Of a stretch of DNA of 64,000 nucleotides, positions 25,942-33,782 are shown in pieces (the first letter of the stretch is position 1; every line of letters starts with the position of its first letter). The notes below the pieces were generated by a model. The model had not been told where the DNA came from, ran no database searches, and saw only the letters and a program-made list of their open reading frames with translations. The stretch is from Dyella_A sp051962475 (lineage in GTDB: Bacteria; Pseudomonadota; Gammaproteobacteria; Xanthomonadales; Rhodanobacteraceae): the NCBI RefSeq assembly GCF_051962475.1, contig NZ_JBQCCF010000017.1, positions 1-64,000 on the forward strand. Direction: 5' to 3'. The position numbers and the translations under genes are program-made.

Positions 25942-27378
25942 ATGACCCCTGCCGCCCCCGCCCGGCACCACTGGCTGGCGTTCTACGTGCTCTGCATGGG
26001 CGTGCTGATGATCGTGCTGGACACCACGATCGTGAACGTCGCCCTGCCCTCGATCAAGACCGATCTCGGCTTCTCCGAAACCACGCTGGCGTGGGTGGTC
26101 AACGCCTACATGCTCACCTACGGCGGCTTTCTGCTGCTGGCCGGTCGGCTGGGCGACCTGCTCGGACACCGCCGCGTGTTCCTGCTCGGCCTCGCCGCCT
26201 TCACCGCGGCCTCGCTGCTGTGCGGCCTGGCCACCTCGCAACTGATGCTGGTGGTGGCACGCGCGGCGCAGGGGCTGGGCGGCGCGGTGGTGTCGGCGGT
26301 CGCGCTGTCGCTGATCATGGATCTGTTCACGGCGCCGGCCGATCGCGCCCGGGCCATGGGCATCTACGGGTTCGTCTGCGCCGGTGGCGGCAGTGTCGGC
26401 GTGTTGCTCGGCGGCCTGCTCACCAGCGCGCTGAGCTGGCATTGGATCTTCCTGGTGAACCTGCCGATCGGTGTGCTGGTGGCCCTGGCTACGCTGCGGC
26501 TGGTGCCGGCCACGCGCAAGCCATTCGAGGGCCGCCTCGACGTGGCCGGCGCCGCCAGCGTGACGCTCGCCCTGACGCTGGCGATCTACGCCGTAGTGCA
26601 CGGCAACGAGGCCGGCTGGACGTCGCCCGCCACACTGGGGGTGCTGGCCGTGGCGCTGGCGCTGCTGGCCGCCTTCGTCGCCATCGAGGCGCGCATCCGG
26701 GCGCCGCTGATCCCGCTCGGCCTGTTCCGCCACCGCAACCTCACGGTGGCCAGCCTGATCGGCGTGCTGTGGTGCGCGGCGATGTTCGCCTGGTTCTTCC
26801 TCTCGGCGCTGTACATGCAGCAGGTGCTGGGCTACGACCCGTTCCGCGTGGGGCTGGCGTTCCTGCCGGCGAACCTGGTGATGGCCGCCTGCTCGATCGG
26901 CCTGTCGGCGCGACTGGTGATGCGCTTCGGCATCCGCCTGCCGCTGTCCGCCGGACTGGCGATGGCGGCGACCGGGCTGGCGCTGTTCGCCCGCGCGCCG
27001 GTGGACGGTCGGTTCGTGGTCGACGTGCTGCCGGCGATGATGCTGCTGGGCCTGGGCGCCGGCATCGCCTTCAACCCGGTTCTGCTGGCGGCGATGGGCG
27101 ACGTGGCGCCGGACCAGTCCGGGCTGGCGTCGGGGGTGGTCAATACGGCCTTCATGATGGGCGGCGCCCTGGGCCTGGCCGTGCTTGCCAGCCTCGCCGC
27201 GGCACGGACGAGTGCTCTGACCGCCGCTGGCGCCAGCACGCTGGGCGCGCTCAACAGCGGCTATCACACGGCGTTCCTGGCGGGCGCCAGCGCGGCGGCC
27301 GCCGCCGCGCTGGCTGGGGCCGCGCTGTTGCGGCCGCAGGCCATGGTCCCGGCGGCAGCAGGAGCCCCCGGCCATTGA
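25942..27378 (+). CDS. MFS drug efflux permease, DHA2 (EmrB/QacA) family
   Basis: 478-residue inner-membrane proton-driven exporter with about 14 membrane segments. The DHA2 signature LDTTIVNVALPSI is in helix 1, and the motif A-type loop GGFLLLAGRLGDLLGHRRVF follows helix 2. The start at 25942 has a GGGAG ribosome-binding site; the 25 residues upstream in frame lack similarity. No membrane-fusion partner (EmrA-like) or regulator is adjacent. Converges on hom with 18 bases between stops. Confidence 0.92.
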   Translation: MTPAAPARHHWLAFYVLCMGVLMIVLDTTIVNVALPSIKTDLGFSETTLAWVVNAYMLTYGGFLLLAGRLGDLLGHRRVFLLGLAAFTAASLLCGLATSQLMLVVARAAQGLGGAVVSAVALSLIMDLFTAPADRARAMGIYGFVCAGGGSVGVLLGGLLTSALSWHWIFLVNLPIGVLVALATLRLVPATRKPFEGRLDVAGAASVTLALTLAIYAVVHGNEAGWTSPATLGVLAVALALLAAFVAIEARIRAPLIPLGLFRHRNLTVASLIGVLWCAAMFAWFFLSALYMQQVLGYDPFRVGLAFLPANLVMAACSIGLSARLVMRFGIRLPLSAGLAMAATGLALFARAPVDGRFVVDVLPAMMLLGLGAGIAFNPVLLAAMGDVAPDQSGLASGVVNTAFMMGGALGLAVLASLAAARTSALTAAGASTLGALNSGYHTAFLAGASAAAAAALAGAALLRPQAMVPAAAGAPGH

Positions 27379-27396
27379 CCGCAGCAGCCGCGGCCC

Positions 27397-28500
27397 TCAG
27401 CCGGGCGTCAACGCCAGCACGTCGCCCAGCAGCGCCTGCGCGGTGACCTCCGGCCCGGCACCCGGCCCCTGGATCACCAGCGGCTGCGTGTTGTAGCGGG
27501 TGGTGGTGAGGGCGAACTGGTTGTCGGTGCCGTACAGCCGCGCCGCCGGATGCGTGGCCGGCACTTCCACCAGGCCCACGCGGGCGTGGCCGCGCTGGTT
27601 GAGGCGGGCGAGGTAGCGCAGCACGTGGCCACGTTCGCGCGCTTCGGCGGCTCTTGCGGCGAGCGGCGCGTCAAGTTCCTCGAGGCGATCGAGGAAAGCC
27701 TCGGTGGACAGCGCGCGCAACGCCTGCGGCACCAGACTCTCCACTTCCACCTCGTCGGTGTTGAGCGAGAAGCCGGCATGGCGGGCGAGGATCAGCAGCT
27801 TGCGCGCCACGTCCTCGCCGGAGAGATCGGAGCGCGGATCGGGCTCGGTGTAGCCAAGCCGACGCGCCTCGCCGAGCAAGGTGGAGAACGGCACGCTGCC
27901 GTCATACTGGTTGAACAGGTACGAGAGCGAGCCGGAGAACACGCCCTCCAGCGTGAGCAGCGCATCTCCGCACTGACGCAGACGACGCAGCGTGGACAGC
28001 ACCGGCAGGCCGGCGCCGACGGTGGCCGAGTCGCCGTAGCGCGCAGCGCCGGACGTGGCCGCCTGCAGCGCACGCCAGCCGGTGAGCTCGCCGCCAGCCA
28101 GTGCCTTGTTGGCGGTGACCACGTGATAGCCGCGCTCCAGCCATTCGGCGTGGCGCGCAGCCAGCGAAGCGTTGGCGGTGGCGTCGACGATCACTTTTGT
28201 CGCCACGCCGCTGGCGTCCAGCACGGCGAGCAGCGCCGCGTTGTCTCGCGGATCGCCCTCGCTGCGGATCTGCTCGCGCAACTGGCGACTGGCCAACCGT
28301 ACCGGGTCGGTCTGCTGGCGCTTCGAGTTTGCTGCACCGACCAGCCGGATGCGCGCAGCCGCCGGCGTGCACAGCAGCTTGAGCAGCGCGCCGCCGACCA
28401 CACCGGTGCCGAGCAGTACGATGGCAGCCGCTGGCGCTTCGGCCGGCGCCTTGAGCGGACGTGAAGCGCCGGATAGTTTGTCCGCCACCACCGCGTTCAT
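27397..28500 (-). CDS. hom: homoserine dehydrogenase
   Basis: 367-residue NAD(P)H-dependent reduction of aspartate semialdehyde to homoserine. The Rossmann motif VLLGTGVVGGALLKLL is at about 29-44, and the active-site block YTEPDPRSDLSGEDVARKLL, with the catalytic Lys/Asp region, is near 217-236. The C-terminal ACT domain of many Hom proteins is missing, so threonine feedback of the ACT type is not expected. Last gene of the metX-metB-hom operon, overlapping metB by four bases (ATGA). Confidence 0.93.
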   Translation of the reverse strand: MNAVVADKLSGASRPLKAPAEAPAAAIVLLGTGVVGGALLKLLCTPAAARIRLVGAANSKRQQTDPVRLASRQLREQIRSEGDPRDNAALLAVLDASGVATKVIVDATANASLAARHAEWLERGYHVVTANKALAGGELTGWRALQAATSGAARYGDSATVGAGLPVLSTLRRLRQCGDALLTLEGVFSGSLSYLFNQYDGSVPFSTLLGEARRLGYTEPDPRSDLSGEDVARKLLILARHAGFSLNTDEVEVESLVPQALRALSTEAFLDRLEELDAPLAARAAEARERGHVLRYLARLNQRGHARVGLVEVPATHPAARLYGTDNQFALTTTRYNTQPLVIQGPGAGPEVTAQALLGDVLALTPG

Positions 28501-29684
28501 GCGCGTACCTTGCGTTTGGAGGCGCCGACCGCGGCGGCCCGACGCAGCGCGGCGTCGAGGTCGCGCAACAGATCGTTGCCATCCTCGATGCCGACCGACA
28601 GCCGCAGCAGGGTGTCGGCGATGCCGGCGGTGCGGCGCGCTTCGGGCGCCATGGAGGCGTGGGTCATCGAGGCGGGATGGGCGATCAGGCTCTCCACGCC
28701 GCCGAGCGATTCGGCCAGCGAGAAATAATCCAGTCCGTCGACGAAGGCGGCGATCTCTTCCACCTCACCGTCGAGCTCGAAGCTGAGCATGGCACCGAAG
28801 CCCTGCTGCTGACGTGAGGCCAGCGCGTGCCCCGGATGCTCGGCCAGGCCGGGGTAGTAGACCTTGCGCACGGCGCCGTGGCGGGCCAGGTGCTCGGCCA
28901 CGCGCGCGGCATTCTCCTCGTGCTGGCGCAGGCGCACGCCCAGCGTGCGCAGGCCGCGCAGGGTGAGGTAGCTGTCGAACGCGCCGCCGGTGAGGCCATT
29001 GCAGTTGCCCCACCACTTGATCTGCTCGGCCAGCTCCGGCGTGCGCGCCACCACGGCGCCGCCAACCACGTCGCTGTGGCCGTTGATGTACTTGGTGGTC
29101 GAATGCACGACAAGGTCCGCGCCCAGCGCCAGCGGCTGTTGCAGGGCCGGCGAGAGGAAAGTGTTGTCCACCACCACCAGCGCGCCGACCGCGTGCGCGG
29201 CATGCGCCACGTGGCGGATGTCGGTTATGCGCAGCAGCGGATTGGACGGCGTTTCCACCCACACCAGCGCAGGCTTCTTCGCGAGGCCGGCGGCGAGCGC
29301 AGCGGGATCGGTGAGATCGGCGAAGGCAACCGTGAAGCGGCCCTTCTTCGCCCACGCATCGAGCAGGCGCCAGGTGCCGCCATAACAGTCGTGCGCAGCC
29401 AGCACAGTGGCGCCGGCCGGCACCAGTTCCAGCGCCAGCGCCACGGCGGACATCCCGCTGGAGGTGACCACCGCACCGGCACCCTGCTCCAGGTCGGCCA
29501 GCGCTTCGCCGAGCAGGTCACGGGTGGGGTTGCCGCTGCGCGAGTAGTCGTAGGCGCGCTTGCCGCCCAGGCCGGTGAAGCTGTAGTTGGTCGACAGGTG
29601 CAGCGGCGGCACGACGGCGCCGTGCTGGGTGTCCGACTCGATGCCGGCGCGGACGGCGCGGGTGCTGGGGGCCGAGGTGGTCAT
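28497..29684 (-). CDS. metB: cystathionine gamma-synthase / O-succinylhomoserine (thiol)-lyase
   Basis: 395-residue PLP enzyme of the Cys/Met metabolism family that condenses an activated homoserine ester with cysteine (or sulfide). The PLP lysine is in HSTTKYINGHSDVVGG (about K199) and the cofactor-binding SGMSAVALALEL is near 79-90. The context between metX and hom supports gamma-synthase over gamma-lyase, though the close family members cannot be fully separated by sequence. Translationally coupled to hom. A twin palindrome separates it from metX. Confidence 0.92.
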   Translation of the reverse strand: MTTSAPSTRAVRAGIESDTQHGAVVPPLHLSTNYSFTGLGGKRAYDYSRSGNPTRDLLGEALADLEQGAGAVVTSSGMSAVALALELVPAGATVLAAHDCYGGTWRLLDAWAKKGRFTVAFADLTDPAALAAGLAKKPALVWVETPSNPLLRITDIRHVAHAAHAVGALVVVDNTFLSPALQQPLALGADLVVHSTTKYINGHSDVVGGAVVARTPELAEQIKWWGNCNGLTGGAFDSYLTLRGLRTLGVRLRQHEENAARVAEHLARHGAVRKVYYPGLAEHPGHALASRQQQGFGAMLSFELDGEVEEIAAFVDGLDYFSLAESLGGVESLIAHPASMTHASMAPEARRTAGIADTLLRLSVGIEDGNDLLRDLDAALRRAAAVGASKRKVRA

Positions 29685-29726
29685 GGAACTCTCCGAACGA
29701 TCAAAAGGTACGCAGCACGGCTTTCA

Positions 29727-29813
29727 GTAGGAGCCCGCTGGCGGGCGATGCCCTTGCTCCTGATCGCCATCGAAGGCAAAGGCAAAAGGCATCGCCCGCG
29801 AGCGGGCGCCTAC
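29727..29813. repeat. twin REP-like inverted element between metX and metB
   Basis: Two copies of a GTAGGxGCCCGCTxGCGGGCGATGCC unit in opposite orientation: 29727-29753 on the plus strand and 29788-29813 on the minus strand. Each copy also has its own small GCCCGC/GCGGGC hairpin. The pair can form one long hairpin with a loop of about 34 bases. The right copy includes the metX stop codon. This resembles the REP doublets reported in Pseudomonas, Stenotrophomonas and Xanthomonas (GTAGGAGCCCGC-type heads). Confidence 0.8.
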
Positions 29814-30838
29814 AGGAGGGCCTGGCGCAGGAGGGGGGCGAGGCGGTCGGTTTCCTTGAGAAAGCCGTCGTGGCCGTAGGGCGACTCCACCACTTCCAGC
29901 GTGGCCGGACCGGCCAGGCGGCGCTGCAGCTCGCACAGGTCGGCCAGCGGCACCAGCCGGTCGGACGGGAAGCCGATCAGCGTGGCCGGCGTGGGCACCG
30001 ATTCGGGCGCCACGTCGTGCAGGTCGATCGACTCGGACAGCGCCAGGAAACGCTCGGCGTCGAAGCGCGCCACGAAGCGGCGGCCGGCCTGGTCGAGGTA
30101 GTCCTCCACCGGGAAGTGGAAGCGGTCGTCGCGAAATTCCGGGGCGGACGAGAAGCGGCGGGCGAATTCCTCGCTGCCGCGGTAGGTGGTCATCGCCAGC
30201 TGGCGCGCCAGGCTCAGCGCCTCGTCCAGCTGCCCGCTCGACTGGCCCAGCCGCACGATGCCGCGCTGCACGCTGCGCAGGGCAGTGGAGATCGGGTGCG
30301 CGCGATGCGCACCGGCCAGCAGCACCAGTCGGTCCAGCTGCCACGGGTGCGCCTTGGCGAAGGCCAGCGCGACCATGGCGCCGTAGGATGAGCCGACGAA
30401 GGCGGCGATGCGGCCGATGCCCAACGCATCGATCAAGGCGCTGATCGCATTGGCCTGGTCGGTACTGGATATCGCGGTGGCGGCGCCCAGATCGGCCGGG
30501 CTCAGCCAGTCGATGGACAGTACGCGGTACTGGTCCAGGTCGATCGCCTTGCCCTCGCCCACCAGTGCCTGCCACCAGCCCGGCTGGGCGGCGCCCTCAG
30601 CGGCGATCACGTCGCGGCTTGCCGAGATACCGCCTTGCACCACCACGGTCGGCGCATCCGGCGCACCGCACCACAGGTAGCTCACCTCCACGCCGCAGCG
30701 GCCGCCGCCGTAGGTGGGCTCGATGCTGACCCGGCGGCTGCAGCGCTGCGCCGTGAGCGAGGCGCGGGGCGACGGCGCAACGGCCGCGAGCTGCGGCTGG
30801 GCGGAAGCAGTGGGGATGTGGGCGAGCTGGGCGGACAT
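29810..30838 (-). CDS. metX: homoserine (or serine) O-succinyltransferase, MetX family
   Basis: 342-residue alpha/beta-hydrolase acyltransferase that activates homoserine for methionine synthesis. The nucleophile Ser is in FVGSSYGAMVALAF, the acid in FPSDRLVPL, and the His in SPYGHDGFL; GGISASRDV forms the oxyanion-side loop. The start is the ATG at 30838 with an AGGAG site; the longer frame runs into the riboswitch leader. Family members of this short type in Xanthomonadales have been assigned as homoserine or serine O-succinyltransferases, so donor and acceptor need assay. First gene of the operon, behind an S-box riboswitch. Confidence 0.9.
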   Translation of the reverse strand: MSAQLAHIPTASAQPQLAAVAPSPRASLTAQRCSRRVSIEPTYGGGRCGVEVSYLWCGAPDAPTVVVQGGISASRDVIAAEGAAQPGWWQALVGEGKAIDLDQYRVLSIDWLSPADLGAATAISSTDQANAISALIDALGIGRIAAFVGSSYGAMVALAFAKAHPWQLDRLVLLAGAHRAHPISTALRSVQRGIVRLGQSSGQLDEALSLARQLAMTTYRGSEEFARRFSSAPEFRDDRFHFPVEDYLDQAGRRFVARFDAERFLALSESIDLHDVAPESVPTPATLIGFPSDRLVPLADLCELQRRLAGPATLEVVESPYGHDGFLKETDRLAPLLRQALL

Positions 30839-30840
30839 CG

Positions 30841-30873
30841 GACTCTCCTGTGGCATCGCACCTGCGGAGAGTC
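30841..30873 (-). promoter_or_regulatory. Shine-Dalgarno-sequestering hairpin of metX
   Basis: Read on the minus strand, GACTCTCC (30873-30866) can pair perfectly with GGAGAGTC (30848-30841), which contains the metX ribosome-binding site two bases before the ATG. This is the likely expression platform of the upstream SAM riboswitch, implying translational rather than termination control; no T-tract is present between aptamer and gene. Confidence 0.65.
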
Positions 30874-30916
30874 GAGAGAGTGGCCCACCACGGATGCCAG
30901 AACGCGCCCGTGACGA

Positions 30917-31040
30917 CACCCCATCTACCGGTTGCGCTCGTCGGCGCTCCGCAGGAGTTGGCACCGTCGCAGAAAGCATCTCTGCAGGTTGCCCCGGCTT
31001 CAAAGGGCCTGTCCCTCAGCCGGTCTCGATGAGTGGGGTG
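30917..31040 (-). ncRNA. SAM-I (S-box) riboswitch aptamer in the metX leader
   Basis: Minus-strand leader matching the S-box core in order: GAGGGACAGGCCC (around 31018-31006), TGAAGCCGGGGCAACC (about 31002-30987), then after a CTGCAG/CTGCGA-flanked P3 hairpin, GGTGCCAACTCC (about 30965-30954). The closing helix P1 is CACCCCA (31040-31034) with TGGGGTG (30923-30917). SAM binding would report methionine sufficiency and turn off metX-metB-hom. Class identification rests on these conserved blocks. Confidence 0.9.
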
Positions 31041-31041
31041 C

Positions 31042-31071
31042 ACTGTAGGACCGCCGCAGACATCGTGTCAA
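31042..31071 (-). promoter_or_regulatory. promoter of the metX operon
   Basis: Minus-strand TTGACA (31071-31066, perfect -35) and TACAGT (31047-31042, -10) with an 18-base spacer. The predicted transcript would begin about 6-7 bases later, at the first strand of the riboswitch P1 helix, which independently supports both calls. Confidence 0.82.
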
Positions 31072-31072
31072 C

Positions 31073-31088
31073 AGACGTCTAGACGTCT
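31073..31088. promoter_or_regulatory. tandem met-box (MetJ-type) operator
   Basis: Two perfect abutting copies of the palindrome AGACGTCT (31073-31080 and 31081-31088), one base upstream of the -35 hexamer of the metX promoter; a weaker 5-of-8 match follows at 31089-31096. Two adjacent AGACGTCT boxes are exactly the minimal operator of the methionine repressor MetJ in enterobacteria. No metJ gene is in the window, so the binding protein is inferred. Confidence 0.7.
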
Positions 31089-31096
31089 ATACGCCC

Positions 31097-31410
31097 ATAT
31101 GCGAAATCATCATGTGCCGATTGGATGCACCTGAAACCATGTGCAGGCGCGCCCGGCACCATCCCGACGGTGCCGCTGGCGCACCATCTACTGCACAGGA
31201 AGGGTGGCACCTGGATGGCCGGTGGCCGGTGCGACCGGCGCCCTACCCCGACCACACCCCCGTCGCGGCACTACGCGATGCGTGCATCCATCGCCGAGCC
31301 AAACCGTTGGACCCGAGGGTTCTTGCGAGTGCCCCCCCCCCCGGCGCGGATGGACGGGCCTTCCAGGGCTGACCCGAATCAGCACCGAGCGGGCGACCAA
31401 CTGCTAACGT
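31097..31410. other. non-coding region upstream of the dioxygenase gene
   Basis: About 310 bases with no gene I can support; short frames here show only shadow composition. It holds a run of 11 C residues (see separate entry). It should contain the promoter of the dioxygenase operon; I see no clear -35/-10 pair. Confidence 0.4.
31332..31342 (+). repeat. 11-base poly-C tract
   Basis: Uninterrupted run of eleven C residues ending 68 bases before the start of the dioxygenase gene at 31411. Runs this long are rare even in GC-rich DNA and are prone to slippage. Confidence 0.9.
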
Positions 31411-32154
31411 ATGCGCATGCCCTCCCTCCCCGATCTTCCGGCGCTACGCACCCGGCTCCAACGCGAAGGCTTCGCCTTTCTCACCGCCCAGGTCATGCGC
31501 GGCTTGCTGGACACGCCGCATGCGTTCGACGATTGGGAGGCGTTCGTCGCCAGCTGGAACGACCTCGCCCCGGATACCTATCTGGCGGCACAGGGGCGGC
31601 ACCGCCAACGCCGGCATGCCACGTTCGCCATCGACGCCGACGGCGCCCTGCAGCGCGCGCCGCACCAGCCGCATTTCCAGAGCCTGGAGTACAACCCACT
31701 GCAGGGAAACATCCAGCGCTGGTTCCGGCCGATACACCCGGCGATCGCCGACGGCCCCAGCCTCCGCGGCATCCTGCGCTTCAGCCAGTCCCTCTTCGGC
31801 GCCCTCGCGCCCGAGGTGCGCGCCTGGCACGTGGAGACGCACCAGTTCCGGATCGAAGCGAAAGTTGGCGAGGCGGGCGAGCCCACCCCAGAAGGCCGGC
31901 ACCGCGACGGCGTGGATTATGTGCTGGTGCTGATGATCGATCGGCAGAACATCGAGAGCGGCACCACCACCATCCACACCGCCGACGGCGAGTTGCTGGG
32001 AAGCTTCACCCTGGTGCACCCACTGGACGCGGCGCTGGTGGACGACGCGCGCGTGTTCCACGGCGTGACCCCGGTGACTCCGCTCGATCCGGACCTGCCG
32101 GCGCATCGCGACGTGCTGGTGGTAACGTTCCGCCGCGCCGATCCGCCCGCCTGA
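31411..32154 (+). CDS. 2OG-Fe(II) dioxygenase family protein
   Basis: 247-residue protein resembling the 2OG-Fe dioxygenase family that includes bacterial isoleucine 4-hydroxylase. Candidate iron ligands are His and Asp in GRHRDGVDYVLVLMI (about 163-165) and His in ARVFHGVTPV (about 216); an Arg in VVTFRRAD could bind 2-oxoglutarate. Substrate unknown, free amino acids plausible. A second ATG at 31417 is also possible. Followed after 19 bases by a DUF1304 gene, probably co-transcribed. Confidence 0.8.
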   Translation: MRMPSLPDLPALRTRLQREGFAFLTAQVMRGLLDTPHAFDDWEAFVASWNDLAPDTYLAAQGRHRQRRHATFAIDADGALQRAPHQPHFQSLEYNPLQGNIQRWFRPIHPAIADGPSLRGILRFSQSLFGALAPEVRAWHVETHQFRIEAKVGEAGEPTPEGRHRDGVDYVLVLMIDRQNIESGTTTIHTADGELLGSFTLVHPLDAALVDDARVFHGVTPVTPLDPDLPAHRDVLVVTFRRADPPA

Positions 32155-32173
32155 ACCCCTTCCGAAACCCGCC

Positions 32174-32539
32174 ATGCCTCTTGCCGCCTCCGTCGTCATC
32201 GCCGTCATCGCCCTGCTGCACCTTTGGTTCCTGGTGCTGGAGATGTTCCTGTGGAACCGGCCGTCGGGGCGGCGCGCGTTCGGGCTGACGCCGGAATTCG
32301 CCGAACAGTCGAAGGTACTGGCGGCCAACCAAGGGCTGTACAACGGCTTTCTCGCCGCCGGACTGACGTGGGGGCTGTGGCTGGGCGGCAGCGAGGGCCT
32401 GCACGTGAAAGCCTTCTTTCTCGGCTGCGTACTGGTGGCTGGCGTGTATGGCGGGCTCACCGCCACGCGCAAGGTGCTGTGGATCCAGGCCGCCCCGGCG
32501 GCCCTTGGCCTGGCGTTGCTGCTGGCGAGCAGCGCATGA
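32174..32539 (+). CDS. DUF1304 family small membrane protein
   Basis: 121-residue inner-membrane protein with about four hydrophobic helices; LHLWFLVLEMFLW near the start and AANQGLYNGFLAAGL in the middle are the hallmarks of the DUF1304 family. Function unknown. Between the dioxygenase (19 bases) and the desaturase gene (76 bases). Confidence 0.85.
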   Translation: MPLAASVVIAVIALLHLWFLVLEMFLWNRPSGRRAFGLTPEFAEQSKVLAANQGLYNGFLAAGLTWGLWLGGSEGLHVKAFFLGCVLVAGVYGGLTATRKVLWIQAAPAALGLALLLASSA

Positions 32540-32615
32540 CCTCGTCGGGCTAACGCGCCGCTAGCGGGCAGCTGGCTACGATCTCGACGTTCTTCCATCC
32601 AGAAAAGGCTGCGGC

Positions 32616-33782
32616 ATGCCCCACGGGTCCACCCATCACCGGGACGATGCCCTTCGTTCTGCGCCCCACCCCGACGAGCGGCTCGCCTTCTATCGCGACA
32701 ACACGTTCCAGCGGGAGTTGCGCCGGCGGGTGGAGGCCGACTTCCGCGAGCGCGGCTGCGCGCAACGCGACAGCGCGACGATGTACGCAAAAACCGCGAT
32801 CATCCTGACGGCATTCGCCGCCTCGTACATCGCCCTGGTGTTCTTCGCGCGGGCGTGGTGGCAGGCGCTCCCGCTGACCCTGCTGTTGGGCACCGCGATG
32901 GCCGGCGTCGGCTTCAACATCATGCACGACGGCGGCCACCAGGCGTATTCTCGGCATCGCTGGGTGAACAAGCTGATGGCGTTCACGCTCGACCTGGTCG
33001 GCGGCAGCTCATACATCTGGCAGTGGAAGCACGCGCGCTACCACCACACTTACGTCAACATTGCCCAGCACGACAGCGACATCGACCTGGGCGTGCTCGG
33101 CCGACTCTCGCCCGAGCAGCCGCGGCGGCCGTGGCACCGCTTCCAGCACGTCTACCTTTGGGTGCTCTACACGGTCACGGCGATCCGCTGGCACCTGTAC
33201 GGCGACTTCCGCGACATGATCACCGGCCGCATCGGCGAGCGGCCGTTCGATCGTCCGCGCGGCGGCGATCTGGTTCTGTTCGTGCTGGGCAAGCTCGTCT
33301 TTTTCGCGCTGGCCTTCGGGCTGCCGCTGGCGTTCCACTCGCTGGGCATGGTGGCGGCGTTCTACGCGGCGGTGTCAGCAGTGGCGGGGTTCCTGTTGGC
33401 GATCGTGTTCCAGCTGGCGCACGTGGTGGAAGAGGCGGACTTTCCGCAGCCCGACCCCGCCAGCGGCCACATGGAAACGCCCTGGGCGATCCACCAGCTG
33501 CAGACCACAGTCGACTTTGCGCGCGGCAACCGCGTGCTCAGCTGGCTGATCGGCGGGCTCAACTTCCAGGTGGAGCACCACCTGTTCGTACGCATCAGCC
33601 ACGTGCACTACCCGGCCGTTGCCAAAGTGGTGGAGGCGACCTGCCGCGAGTTCGGCGTGCCGTACCACGCGCACCGCACGTTCTTCGCCGGCATCGCCTC
33701 GCACTATCGCTGGCTGCGCCGGCTGGGCGCGGCGCCGGCCGAGGCCCCGACGGTTAACGCCGAGCCGTTACCGGCCCACTGA
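32616..33782 (+). CDS. membrane fatty acid desaturase
   Basis: 388-residue integral-membrane di-iron desaturase introducing double bonds in acyl chains. All three His boxes are visible: HDGGHQ (about 103), HARYHHTYVN (about 138-142) and QVEHHLF (about 317). Hydrophobic helices lie between boxes 1 and 3. The long soluble N-terminus has no cytochrome b5 motif (HPGG), so an external electron donor is needed. The family includes linoleoyl-CoA (front-end) desaturases; position specificity is not readable. Possible role in membrane fluidity. Confidence 0.9.
   Translation: MPHGSTHHRDDALRSAPHPDERLAFYRDNTFQRELRRRVEADFRERGCAQRDSATMYAKTAIILTAFAASYIALVFFARAWWQALPLTLLLGTAMAGVGFNIMHDGGHQAYSRHRWVNKLMAFTLDLVGGSSYIWQWKHARYHHTYVNIAQHDSDIDLGVLGRLSPEQPRRPWHRFQHVYLWVLYTVTAIRWHLYGDFRDMITGRIGERPFDRPRGGDLVLFVLGKLVFFALAFGLPLAFHSLGMVAAFYAAVSAVAGFLLAIVFQLAHVVEEADFPQPDPASGHMETPWAIHQLQTTVDFARGNRVLSWLIGGLNFQVEHHLFVRISHVHYPAVAKVVEATCREFGVPYHAHRTFFAGIASHYRWLRRLGAAPAEAPTVNAEPLPAH

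Noticed and set aside
31125..32288. 387-residue plus-strand frame overlapping the dioxygenase gene in another frame
   Set aside because: Pro/Arg-rich composition; the overlapping frame has recognisable dioxygenase motifs and a normal length.
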